Shown here: positions 23,526 through 30,924 of the stretch, in pieces
Layout of the letters: every line of letters starts with the position of its first letter
Numbering within the stretch: the stretch's first letter is position 1
Source of the DNA: Leptolyngbyaceae cyanobacterium HOT.MB2.61
Lineage (GTDB): Bacteria > Cyanobacteriota > Cyanobacteriia > Leptolyngbyales > Leptolyngbyaceae
NCBI GenBank assembly: GCA_023511615.1
Contig: JAIMBL010000023.1
Location: forward strand, 1-35,975
Length of the DNA: 35,975 bases
Direction: 5' to 3'
Position numbers and translations under genes: made by a program
The notes under the pieces: generated by a model
The model's input: only the letters and a program-made list of their open reading frames with translations
What the model was told of the DNA's origin: nothing
Database searches by the model: none

Positions 23526-24110
23526 ATGTCAACTACTATAAAATCGCCCGCGATCGCTTCCATCGAGTCGCTCCCGCTCACCCGTCAACCCGACCCCACC
23601 CAACTAGACAACATCAAAGCTCAACTTGATCTGGTGCTACTGGCACTGGAAGCGCTGGCAAAGCTCGGTTCTGAGGCGATGCTGCAGGCGGCGATCGACC
23701 TGAACCTGGAGTCTCTGATTGCAGATCGGGTGGCGCTCTGGCGGTTGCGCCAGTCGAGCCCCCTCCGTAAGGGGCAGGGTGGACGCAAGAAACTCGATGT
23801 GGAGGAGGCGCGGGCACTGGTTTTGATTAGTTGCTATCTCGCTAAACAGCATCAGGAGCTGATTCGACGCGCAGTTGCCCTACTGGAACAATTGACGGAG
23901 CAAAACCGGGAACCTCACCAGTCAGCCTTGCTGGGAGACTATCTGGATGCCTTTAACAACACCTATCAGGAACGGATGGAGGAAGGTAGCAATGTTTCCC
24001 CAGAGGTTTTGACCCATCTCGCGTTGAAGCTCCTGATTGATTTACTGTTTTATAGTGCTGCAAACGGTCCTCGCCGTCTCTGGCTGGCACTGATGGATCG
24101 GGCAAAATAA
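23526..24110 (+). CDS. DUF3038 protein
   Basis: 194 residues from the ATG. Mostly helical: LDNIKAQLDLVLLALEALAKLGSEAML, AIDLNLESLIADRVALWRLRQSSPLRKGQGGRKKLDVEEARALVLISCYLA and a C-terminal LALKLLIDLLFYSAANGPRRLW. This pattern is that of DUF3038, a cyanobacterial family of unknown function that is regularly followed by a DUF4335 gene, as here (84 bases downstream). The frame also opens at a TTG at 23505, but the ATG at 23526 gives a natural N-terminus. The spacer to the next gene is a pyrimidine-rich run with no structure. Coupled function with DUF4335 is inferred from context. Confidence 0.82.
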   Translation: MSTTIKSPAIASIESLPLTRQPDPTQLDNIKAQLDLVLLALEALAKLGSEAMLQAAIDLNLESLIADRVALWRLRQSSPLRKGQGGRKKLDVEEARALVLISCYLAKQHQELIRRAVALLEQLTEQNREPHQSALLGDYLDAFNNTYQERMEEGSNVSPEVLTHLALKLLIDLLFYSAANGPRRLWLALMDRAK

Positions 24111-24194
24111 TGACTTATCCACTCATCATCCTCCTTTCCTGACTCCTGGTCCCTTGCCTCTCCCTTCCCCCTGGCCCTTCACTACGGAAGTCCC

Positions 24195-25592
24195 ATGTCC
24201 CACTCAGTTTTGCGACGATATACCCCTCCAACCTGCACTTTGGAGATTATTGGGAGCCATTCGCCGCTGTCTCGATGGATGGCACAACCCGTGTTGAAGA
24301 ATCTACGGTTTCAATTGAGTCTGGATGATCCCAAAGTGCCTAAGGATCAGTGGGTTACGCTGCGGGGCGATCGCGCTCAGCTAGAGGCTTTATGCGAAGC
24401 TGTCTCCACCTACGTCCAGCATTTCCTGGAGCAATCCTATAAACCAGCAGATGAATTGGTTCTGGCGTCGCAAGTAAGCGCGATCGCCCCGGCTCGAACC
24501 ATAAAGGAAGAGTTTTTTACACCCCAGGCCACCCAACCCAACGCTGCCGGAATCGTGCTTCAACCGAAAGGACTACTAACCCACGAACTGGTTTTGGGTT
24601 CTCTGGCAACTGAGGAAACAGGTCCAGTGGTGCGTCTGAGTGCATTACAGTTGTTTGACCTGGCAAATGCCCTGGATGAATACACCGCTGAGATGGTAAC
24701 CCTGCCGAATCTTCAACCTGCACGTTCTGGCTGGCTCAAGTCTTCTCCAGGATGGGTTCAAATTGCAGCAGTGTGCCTGGTTGTAGTTGGGCTTTCGACA
24801 TCTGTTGTGAAACTGCTCGATCGCTCCCTCCGCCCAAACCCAACAACCCTGAGTCAGGGAGCCAGTAGCCGCGATCAACAGGTCGCATCCCAATTGCCAT
24901 CTGCAACAACAGAAAATGTGCCCCCCCCGGCGGTCTCCAGCCAAAAACTTCCCCCGCCCCCGCCCTCTGGCTCTACTATTCCTGCGACTCCATCCATGCC
25001 AAGGGTTTCGGTTCCATCCACGCTTCCGACCAGTCCCGGTGCTGGTTCGGGAGAAACCGCTAAGGGGGCTGCGGGTCCCACTACGGCAAGCCGCGATCGC
25101 CCTCCAGTTCAGTCTCCAAACTCCATCGCACTGAATGAGGCAGGTCCAGGAAATCAAAGCAACCTTCCGGCTCCTGTGTTCAAAAAGCCAGAACCTGCTG
25201 ATGGTCAAGCGGCCAGGCGAACAATCAGTTCGGCAGCGATTGAATCTGCTGGGCAGGCTACTCTTCGAGTGAAGACGCCTCAATCGGCGGATAGCACCGC
25301 CTTTGACACAATTCCCCAAGTGGCCGAAGCAAGACGCTATTTTCAACAGCGATGGACCCCCCCTGAAGGTCTCAACCAAACAATTGAGTACACACTGGTT
25401 GTTAACCCTGATGGGTCTATTCAGCAAATTCTACCCCTGGGACAGACGGCAGGTGATTATATTGATCGCACCAATATCCCTCTGGTTGGTGAGCCATTTG
25501 TCTCCTCTATTAAAGGGGGGCGAACTGCCAGAATTCGCCTGGTGTTAAGCCCAGATGGTAAAGTTCGAACATTCCTGGAGCAACTTTACTAG
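24195..25592 (+). CDS. DUF4335 protein with membrane anchor and TonB-C-like tail
   Basis: 465 residues. The N-terminal domain (about 1-165) matches DUF4335: RRYTPPTCTLEI, SPLSRW, LRFQLSLDDPKVP, VTLRGDRAQLEALCEAVSTYVQ. A single transmembrane helix follows (about 186-208), then a Pro/Ser/Thr/Gly-rich linker (about 225-345) including a run of prolines. The C-terminus (about 375-465) resembles a TonB-C-type alpha/beta module: AEARRYFQQRW, TIEYTLVVNPDGSI, ARIRLVLSPDGKV. The layout, cytoplasmic domain, helix, long linker and folded tail, suggests a protein spanning the periplasmic space. It follows DUF3038 as in other cyanobacteria. Function unknown. Confidence 0.82.
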   Translation: MSHSVLRRYTPPTCTLEIIGSHSPLSRWMAQPVLKNLRFQLSLDDPKVPKDQWVTLRGDRAQLEALCEAVSTYVQHFLEQSYKPADELVLASQVSAIAPARTIKEEFFTPQATQPNAAGIVLQPKGLLTHELVLGSLATEETGPVVRLSALQLFDLANALDEYTAEMVTLPNLQPARSGWLKSSPGWVQIAAVCLVVVGLSTSVVKLLDRSLRPNPTTLSQGASSRDQQVASQLPSATTENVPPPAVSSQKLPPPPPSGSTIPATPSMPRVSVPSTLPTSPGAGSGETAKGAAGPTTASRDRPPVQSPNSIALNEAGPGNQSNLPAPVFKKPEPADGQAARRTISSAAIESAGQATLRVKTPQSADSTAFDTIPQVAEARRYFQQRWTPPEGLNQTIEYTLVVNPDGSIQQILPLGQTAGDYIDRTNIPLVGEPFVSSIKGGRTARIRLVLSPDGKVRTFLEQLY

Positions 25593-25602
25593 TACCGCAA
25601 AA

Positions 25603-25704
25603 CAAAAGTTGGCGTTGCTGAAAAGCAGTATGAATCGAAACAAAGTTTCGAGCATACAGCAACTATTTCCTATCCAGATCCAGATTCAGCAATGCCCAAA
25701 AGTT
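25603..25704. mobile_element. MITE-like element with perfect 8-bp target duplication
   Basis: Terminal inverted repeats GGCGTTGCTGAA (25611-25622) and TTCAGCAATGCC (25685-25696) differ at one base. They bound an 86-bp element flanked on both sides by CAAAAGTT (25603-25610 and 25697-25704). Inside is a further palindrome: GTTGCTG / CAGCAAC, TATG / CATA and CGAAAC / GTTTCG around an AAA loop. There is no coding capacity, so it depends on a transposase elsewhere. The transposase family is not decided from this sequence. Confidence 0.88.
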
Positions 25705-25788
25705 TTGTTGGAAGTGCAGGGGTAAAATCCCCGCTTGGGGGCGAAGCCTCCAAATCCTCATGTTGCAAAAAATTTAGTGTTTGCGACA

Positions 25789-25881
25789 CTAGCGTTCCGC
25801 CAGGAAAATTTTGACGGGGCGCAGACCCTCAAAATTTAACCCCCATCAACTTCCTGGGTATTCGCTAACTGTCAAATTCAA
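25789..25881 (+). repeat. 93-bp dispersed palindromic repeat, copy 2
   Basis: Same length and orientation as 14640-14732 with six mismatches, several of them in palindrome arms or loops. TAGCG at 25790 and CGCTA at 25863-25867 form the distal arms. It lies 85 bases after the MITE-like element. Confidence 0.9.
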
Positions 25882-26006
25882 GGTGTAAAACCAATTCTTC
25901 AAGTGAGGGCTACAGTTGAACCGGCTGGCACTCTCTCAGAGTCAGTGTTTGTCAATCCAAAATCGCAAATCCAAAATCGAGAATTGGTATAAATTCGTAT
26001 CAGATT

Positions 26007-26031
26007 AAAAAAAGAGGCTCTTGGAGCCTCT
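26007..26031 (-). terminator. Intrinsic terminator of the ferredoxin operon
   Basis: On the minus strand AGAGGCTC and GAGCCTCT form a perfect 8-bp stem with a 3-base loop, followed by seven T (plus-strand A-run 26007-26013). It lies 32 bases past the stop of the ferredoxin gene at 26063. An A-run on the other flank may make it bidirectional. Confidence 0.85.
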
Positions 26032-26062
26032 AAAAAAATTTGGAAAAAAACTGGGCAGAAAG

Positions 26063-26551
26063 CTAAGTTCGCTTCTTTCGTCTGGCCTTCATCTTTTGAA
26101 CCCGATAGCCCTTGGCAACAATTGCGTGGTCTACTGGAAAACCTACCACAGGGATGACCTGGTACTTCCGCTCCTCCTCCAGACGCTTTAACTCGTTGAA
26201 GTCAACCCAGTGAATGCAATCCACCGGGCAGGTATCAATCGCTTCCTGAATCAATTCATCCGGATCGCCATTCTGGCGAACAACACGAGAACGCCCATAG
26301 TCGGGTTCGATATAAAATGTGTTGCGGGCTACATGAGCACAATGCTTGCAGCCAATGCAGGTCAACTCATCGACGTAAACGCCTTTCTGGCGAAAGACGC
26401 CCCCCAGTTCGGGCTCTAACCCTGTTCGCTCAGGTGAATCGCGTAAAAAACCACCCAATTCAGGTTCGAACCCTGATCGGTTCTCCCGCATTGTAGGTTC
26501 AGATGCGATCGCCTCCTGCTCGACAGGTATCGACGATGAGGAATCAGACAT
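26063..26551 (-). CDS. 4Fe-4S ferredoxin-like protein with N-terminal repeat motif
   Basis: 162 residues. The ferredoxin core (about 55-120) has CIGCKHC (Cys65, Cys68, Cys71) and CPVDC (Cys108, Cys112), enough for one [4Fe-4S] cluster with an extra cysteine. The flanks HVARNTFYIEPDYGRSRV and CIHWVDFNELKRLEEER are those of the cyanobacterial and chloroplast ferredoxin found fused to DnaJ in plants. The N-terminal 55 residues are acidic and contain a duplicated motif, SGFEPELGGFLRDSP then TGLEPELGGVFRQKG. The C-terminus is very basic (KMKARRKKRT). It shares one base of start/stop (TGATG) with ycf35, so the two are translationally coupled, and a strong terminator follows. Confidence 0.88.
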   Translation of the reverse strand: MSDSSSSIPVEQEAIASEPTMRENRSGFEPELGGFLRDSPERTGLEPELGGVFRQKGVYVDELTCIGCKHCAHVARNTFYIEPDYGRSRVVRQNGDPDELIQEAIDTCPVDCIHWVDFNELKRLEEERKYQVIPVVGFPVDHAIVAKGYRVQKMKARRKKRT

Positions 26552-26937
26552 CAGGCACTCCAGCGTTGTAAAACCAGACGAATCGAACCATCTGCATTCT
26601 GTTGCTCTTCTGAAACTTGAAACCCTTTGTGAGCGGTTTCACTCAAAACGGTGTGATAGGCATACCGTTGAGTAACCTTGCTAAGGAAGCGATCAACCGT
26701 CAAATTCTGGTTCCAAAACTGAAGGTCAGCTACCAACTCGTATTCACTGCCATTCCAGGCAAAGCCAACGTCATAGCCGTTGTCTTGCTCGATTGCGACT
26801 TCAGCAGTTTGTTTCTGGCCTCGATAGCCACGGACATCACAGGGCCCTTCCTTCCAATCAACTCCAAGATCAGTGAGAGCTGCTTTGAGAGAAGAGAGAT
26901 TACGAATTTGAGTTTTGATCTGGCTAAAGTGTGACAT
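26551..26937 (-). CDS. ycf35: Ycf35 (DUF1257) protein
   Basis: 128 residues from the ATG: MSHFSQIKTQIRNLSSLKAAL, then DWKEGPCDVRGYRGQ, DVGFAWNGSEYELVADLQFWNQN, VTQRYAYHTVLSE and a C-terminal IRLVLQRW. This is the Ycf35/DUF1257 family of cyanobacteria and plastids, unknown in function. The frame extends to a TTG at 26952, but the ATG gives the family N-terminus. Middle gene of a three-gene operon, 42 bases after the DUF2997 gene and overlapping the ferredoxin gene by one base. The cotranscribed ferredoxin suggests a redox or metal-linked role, which is inference. Confidence 0.9.
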   Translation of the reverse strand: MSHFSQIKTQIRNLSSLKAALTDLGVDWKEGPCDVRGYRGQKQTAEVAIEQDNGYDVGFAWNGSEYELVADLQFWNQNLTVDRFLSKVTQRYAYHTVLSETAHKGFQVSEEQQNADGSIRLVLQRWSA

Positions 26938-26979
26938 GGCAATTTTTAACAAAAATTAGAGAAAGACAAAGTTGAAAGA

Positions 26980-27189
26980 CTACCATTCGCCGAAAGTAGC
27001 TTGAGCAGTTGCATTAGCTGACTGATGCACCTCTTGAGCAAAATACTCAGAGGTGGTTTCTTGACTAACTACCTGACCTAACTGAGCTTCGATCGCTGCA
27101 GTAACTTCTGCACACGAAACCCCCACGATTCCAGTGACCTTCTCCTGTACCCGCCCATCGGGATAGATAACAAACTCCAGTGTTTCCAT
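26980..27189 (-). CDS. DUF2997 protein
   Basis: 69 residues: METLEFVIYPDGRVQEKVTGIVG, SCAEVTAAIEAQLGQV and SEYFAQEV. This is the short DUF2997 pattern, regularly found beside ycf35 in cyanobacteria. A good ribosome-binding sequence, TAGGAAGC, stands directly before the ATG. It heads the DUF2997-ycf35-ferredoxin operon. Function is unknown. It has a single Cys (residue 26), and no transmembrane segment. Confidence 0.85.
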   Translation of the reverse strand: METLEFVIYPDGRVQEKVTGIVGVSCAEVTAAIEAQLGQVVSQETTSEYFAQEVHQSANATAQATFGEW

Positions 27190-27623
27190 GCTTCCTACTT
27201 AATAGATTGAATAGAAGCTAACCACCTGGCCTATTGGCTGAAATAATCGGCTGAGAATGAATTGCCACGAAGTTAAGTTGCTTCAGAGAGTCACTCCACT
27301 TCACCTCTGACCCGGTTAGCCGAATGTGACCACTCGAATAGATACGAGTCATTTCTTTACAAAAAGAGTCAACTAACGAGGGTGACAACTCAATTATTTG
27401 ACAGTTTCGCTTAACTTCGAACAGCAGTCAAGATAAAGATGGGAGAGGTTTTTGGCTTCGCAAATCTTTACAAAACCCATTTACAAATCTATGCTCAGTC
27501 CTGAGAATGAGGCTTTCCATTCCTGGCTTCTGGTTTCTGGCTTCTGTAAAAACTTAGGAGCCATTAAACAGAAATTGATTAGATAATGAAGGTTTGTTTA
27601 GCCTGGACGGAGTGAATTGAGCG
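27190..27623. promoter_or_regulatory. Divergent intergenic region, 434 bases
   Basis: It separates the DUF2997 operon (minus) and the saccharopine-dehydrogenase-like gene (plus) and should contain both promoters. A TTGACA near 27398 has no well-spaced -10. An imperfect repeat of CTGGCTTCTG at about 27522-27546 is visible. There is no convincing gene or strong hairpin. Confidence 0.4.
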
Positions 27624-28655
27624 ATGGATAAAGAGCATGCAATCAACCAGAGCAGCCTTTCATCTTCCCAAACTGCCGCTTTAAGAGTTGGTGTTCTGGG
27701 GTTTGGAGGGCTTGGGCAGGCGGCTGCCAGAGTGCTGGCCCCCAAGCAAGAGATGCGCTGGGTTGCCGCAGCGGATCGAAAAGGCTATGCCTACAATGCT
27801 CAGGGGCTGGACCCGGATTCGTGCATTGCTGCTTACCAATCGCAAGGTTCTTTGGGGTATCTCGACCCTGGCGGTGTCTTCAGTAATAACAGTATTCAGG
27901 AATTGATTGAACATGCCCTAGTAGACGGGTATTTTTTAGCCCTCCCAAATTTGCCCAACACCTTTATGGCGTCCGTCGCGCAGCAGTTTATCCAGTCTGG
28001 CTGGCAGGGAGTTTTGGTGGACGCAATTAAGCGAACTAGCGCTTTAGAGCAATTGCTGGAAATGGCAGATGAGCTTCAAGCGGCCGGCATTACTTATATG
28101 ACGGGATGTGGGGCAACGCCTGGGCTGTTGACCTCTGCGGCAGCGCTGGCGGCCCAGAGCTATGCTGAAATTCACAGGGTCAAAATTACCTTTGGGGTTG
28201 GCATTGCAAATTGGGAGGCGTATCGGGCAACGGTGCGGGAAGACATCGCCCATTTGCCAGGCTATACAGTAGAACAGGCGCGAGCAATGACCGACGCTGA
28301 GGTGGAAGCGTTGCTGGACCGGACTAATGGTTTAATTACGCTGGAAAACATGGAACACGCCGATGACGTGATGCTGGAACGGCTGGGCATTTGTTCCCGC
28401 GATCGCGTTACCGTAGGCGGAATTGTGGATACCCGTAATCCCAAAAAGCCACTCAGTACCAATGTTCAGGTGACGGGGCGCACCTTTGAAGGGAAGATTT
28501 CTACTCACACATTTACTCTGGGTGACGAAACCAGCATGGCAGCGAATGTTTGTGGCCCTGCCTTTGGCTATCTCAAAACGGGAATTGAACTTCATCGGCG
28601 GGGTTTGTATGGATTGTTTACCGCCGCAGAGGTGATGCCGAAGTTTGTTCGCTAA
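27624..28655 (+). CDS. Saccharopine dehydrogenase-like oxidoreductase
   Basis: 343 residues. The N-terminal Rossmann motif [16 protein letters not shown] (about 23-38) is followed by an AADRKG charge switch, DAIKR and [17 protein letters not shown], which fit the saccharopine dehydrogenase-like superfamily. The C-terminal half ([61 protein letters not shown]) is what I associate with a cyanobacterial subgroup of unknown substrate. True lysine-pathway saccharopine dehydrogenase activity is not implied. It is cytoplasmic, with no signal or membrane segment. The kinase gene follows after 147 bases containing a GC-rich palindrome. Confidence 0.8.
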   Translation: MDKEHAINQSSLSSSQTAALRVGVLGFGGLGQAAARVLAPKQEMRWVAAADRKGYAYNAQGLDPDSCIAAYQSQGSLGYLDPGGVFSNNSIQELIEHALVDGYFLALPNLPNTFMASVAQQFIQSGWQGVLVDAIKRTSALEQLLEMADELQAAGITYMTGCGATPGLLTSAAALAAQSYAEIHRVKITFGVGIANWEAYRATVREDIAHLPGYTVEQARAMTDAEVEALLDRTNGLITLENMEHADDVMLERLGICSRDRVTVGGIVDTRNPKKPLSTNVQVTGRTFEGKISTHTFTLGDETSMAANVCGPAFGYLKTGIELHRRGLYGLFTAAEVMPKFVR

Positions 28656-28693
28656 AAGTTTAGTAGGAGGATTCAGTAGATAAGTGGAGCAGG

Positions 28694-28724
28694 ATTCCCT
28701 TGAGGGGTGTCACCCCTTGGGAGG
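28694..28724. other. GC-rich palindrome upstream of the kinase
   Basis: AGGGGTG (28703-28709) and CACCCCT (28711-28717) form a near-perfect inverted repeat, extended outward by TCCC / GGGA. There is no T-run. It could end the preceding transcript or be an operator about 85 bases before the kinase start. Confidence 0.4.
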
Positions 28725-28802
28725 AGGGGGCTGTTGTGGGTAATAATCGTTGCTTTGGGTGACATCTGTCTCCAATGTGTACCTTCTCTTACAACAGTCT
28801 AA

Positions 28803-30737
28803 ATGGTGCTCCCAATTCAGGTGGGGACGATTCTGCGGCAGCGGTACGTGATCCAGCAAGTTCTGGGTCAGGGCGGTTTTGGTCGCACCTATCTGGCGCT
28901 TGATCGCGAGCGGTTTGACGAACGCTGTGTGATCAAAGAATTTGTTGTCCCTTACCAGGATGACACCCTGGTTCAGAAGTCGAAGGTTCTGTTTCAGCGG
29001 GAAGCCAGCATTCTTCACCAGATTCAGCATCCTCAAATTCCCCGGTTTTGGGCAGCGTTTGAAGATCAGCAGCGGCTGTTTCTGGTGCAGGACTATATTG
29101 AAGGCCAGACCTACCGCCGCTTGTTGAGCGATCGCAAACAGCAGGGAAAAACCTTTTCAGAAGCGGAGGTGCTGCATTTTCTCAAGCATTTGCTGCCCGT
29201 TCTCACCTATATTCATGACCGTGATATTGTCCATCGAGATATCAGCCCTGAAAACCTGATCCTGAAGACGCAGGAAACTACCCAACTTTCACCTACTGAC
29301 TTTTCAACAGTATCAGGTTTGCCAGTTTTAATTGATTTTGGAGCGGTTAAGGAAGCAACCAGCCATTGGCCTTTGATGACTGCAGCCACGCGGGTAGGTA
29401 AGGTTGGCTACGCTCCGCCTGAGCAACTGCAAACGGGGAAGGTCTACCCCAACAGCGATCTTTACGCCCTCGCGGCTACGGCTTTAGCATTCCTGACCGG
29501 GCAGGAACCGCAGACCTTGCTTGACAGCCAGACCCTGACCTGGCGCTGGCAACCCTATGCCACCATCCAGGCAGAACTGGGCAGAATTTTGCAGAAGATG
29601 CTGTCGGTGTATCCGGGCGATCGCTACCAGTCGGCACGGGAAGTGCTGGCAGAACTCCAGCCTTTGCTGAAATCCTCCCCCGAAAGTACCTTGCTGCCAC
29701 CCCCTGCTGTAGTTTCTAATCGCCCGGAGCCTTACCCTGATGCCACTCCATCTTTGAACTCACCTATTCAGTCAACCGTTTCTTACTCTACCGCTTCCCC
29801 ATCATCTGGAGCGTCTTCTTCCTTAGCAGATGCTGGATTACGGAAACCGTCCCGGCGATCACGGAAGGGAATAGGGACGGGGATTCGGGTAGGAATTGCT
29901 GCCACCTTCCTGATTGCGCTGGGTGCTGCAGTTCCCGTTCTGTGGCGTGCCTGGACGGGAAGTTCTGACTCCAACGAAGTCTGGGTATCAGGTGCAAAGC
30001 TTTCAGAATCGGAAGCGTCCCGAATTCTGGAATCGCAGGGCATTAACTCCAGTACCTCGGCACTCAAAACACCGACTGATCCAGCTTTCAGTTCAGACGA
30101 TAGTAACCGTCCGCTTTTAGCCAGTCAATCTCCTCAGCCAATCCAGTTTCCAGCGGATAAAGTCACAGCTACACTTAAAGGCAGGCTAGAGAATAATGGC
30201 TCGCAACCCTACGCTATAAAAGGGGCCCAGGGTCAAATTATGACGGCCACCTTGGAAGGAAATGGGGTAATAATGAATCTCTTGCGCTCCAACCAGGAGG
30301 GGATCGATGAGGCATCTTTTCGAACAAAAAGCTGGACCGGGCTGCTACCGGTCGATGACCAGTACCTGATTCAAATCACAGGTTCCGGTTCCTACACCCT
30401 GAATGTGGCAATGTCTCCTCTTTCCCGCCCAACCCAGGAGCAGACGCAGCGAGTTTCCTTTGCCCGCGGTGCTTCAGGGACAACGGTGACTGGACAGATC
30501 TCTCCCAAACAGCTCCGCCGCTATCTCCTGAGGGCAAAACAGGGACAGATCCTTGCACTCAAGGTTTTGGAGGGAACCATCAATCTCAGTGCGATCGCCC
30601 CCAATGGTCAACGGATCGGCGGCAGCACACCCCAATCGAAGGGATGGCAGGGACGACTCCCGATGGACGGAGATTACGTTATCGAAGTTTCCGCCCCTCA
30701 AACTGGAGACTACGCACTCTCTTTAGAGATTTTTTGA
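28803..30737 (+). CDS. Membrane Ser/Thr kinase with two PPC-like C-terminal domains
   Basis: 644 residues. The kinase domain (about 14-290) has GQGGFGRTY (22-30), Lys45 in CVIKEF, HRDISPENLIL (144-154), DFG (178-180) and a PPEQ activation-end motif. Ser148 stands where most kinases have Lys in HRDxKxxN, a feature of one cyanobacterial kinase subgroup (SpkB/SpkD-like). After a Pro/Ser linker there is one transmembrane helix (about 361-380), then two related beta domains (about 450-545 and 555-644) that look like bacterial pre-peptidase C-terminal (PPC) modules: TATLKGRLENNGSQPYAIKG and GQISPKQLRRYLLRAKQGQ. A periplasmic sensor with a cytoplasmic kinase is the natural model. There is no N-terminal Cys cluster. 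The dnaK gene follows after 187 bases. Confidence 0.82.
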   Translation: MVLPIQVGTILRQRYVIQQVLGQGGFGRTYLALDRERFDERCVIKEFVVPYQDDTLVQKSKVLFQREASILHQIQHPQIPRFWAAFEDQQRLFLVQDYIEGQTYRRLLSDRKQQGKTFSEAEVLHFLKHLLPVLTYIHDRDIVHRDISPENLILKTQETTQLSPTDFSTVSGLPVLIDFGAVKEATSHWPLMTAATRVGKVGYAPPEQLQTGKVYPNSDLYALAATALAFLTGQEPQTLLDSQTLTWRWQPYATIQAELGRILQKMLSVYPGDRYQSAREVLAELQPLLKSSPESTLLPPPAVVSNRPEPYPDATPSLNSPIQSTVSYSTASPSSGASSSLADAGLRKPSRRSRKGIGTGIRVGIAATFLIALGAAVPVLWRAWTGSSDSNEVWVSGAKLSESEASRILESQGINSSTSALKTPTDPAFSSDDSNRPLLASQSPQPIQFPADKVTATLKGRLENNGSQPYAIKGAQGQIMTATLEGNGVIMNLLRSNQEGIDEASFRTKSWTGLLPVDDQYLIQITGSGSYTLNVAMSPLSRPTQEQTQRVSFARGASGTTVTGQISPKQLRRYLLRAKQGQILALKVLEGTINLSAIAPNGQRIGGSTPQSKGWQGRLPMDGDYVIEVSAPQTGDYALSLEIF

Positions 30738-30924
30738 GTACCAGAGCTCAACTGCTACTGGCAAATCAATTACACCTGGCAAGTCAATCGACGATCAAAC
30801 AGCTACAGCAGACTGATGAAAGCGAATTGCGAATCCCCGGGGCAAGTTTCGCCAGCGCGATACAATGTGTTTAGCAAATTTAACAGAAACGACTGGCTGC
30901 AACAGCACGGGAGAATAGGCAGGC

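Larger units (their letters stand above)
25593..26062. other. Repeat-rich intergenic region, 470 bases
   Basis: No gene. It holds a MITE-like element with target duplication (25603-25704), the second copy of the 93-bp repeat (25789-25881) and a strong minus-strand terminator (26007-26031). The stretch between 25705 and 25788 contains only short hairpins such as TAGTGT / ACACTA immediately before the 93-bp copy. Confidence 0.7.

Noticed and set aside
24645-25427. 260-residue minus-strand ORF inside the DUF4335 gene
   Set aside because: It is antisense to a well-supported gene and has a Trp/Arg/Cys-rich composition expected of a shadow frame over proline-rich coding DNA.
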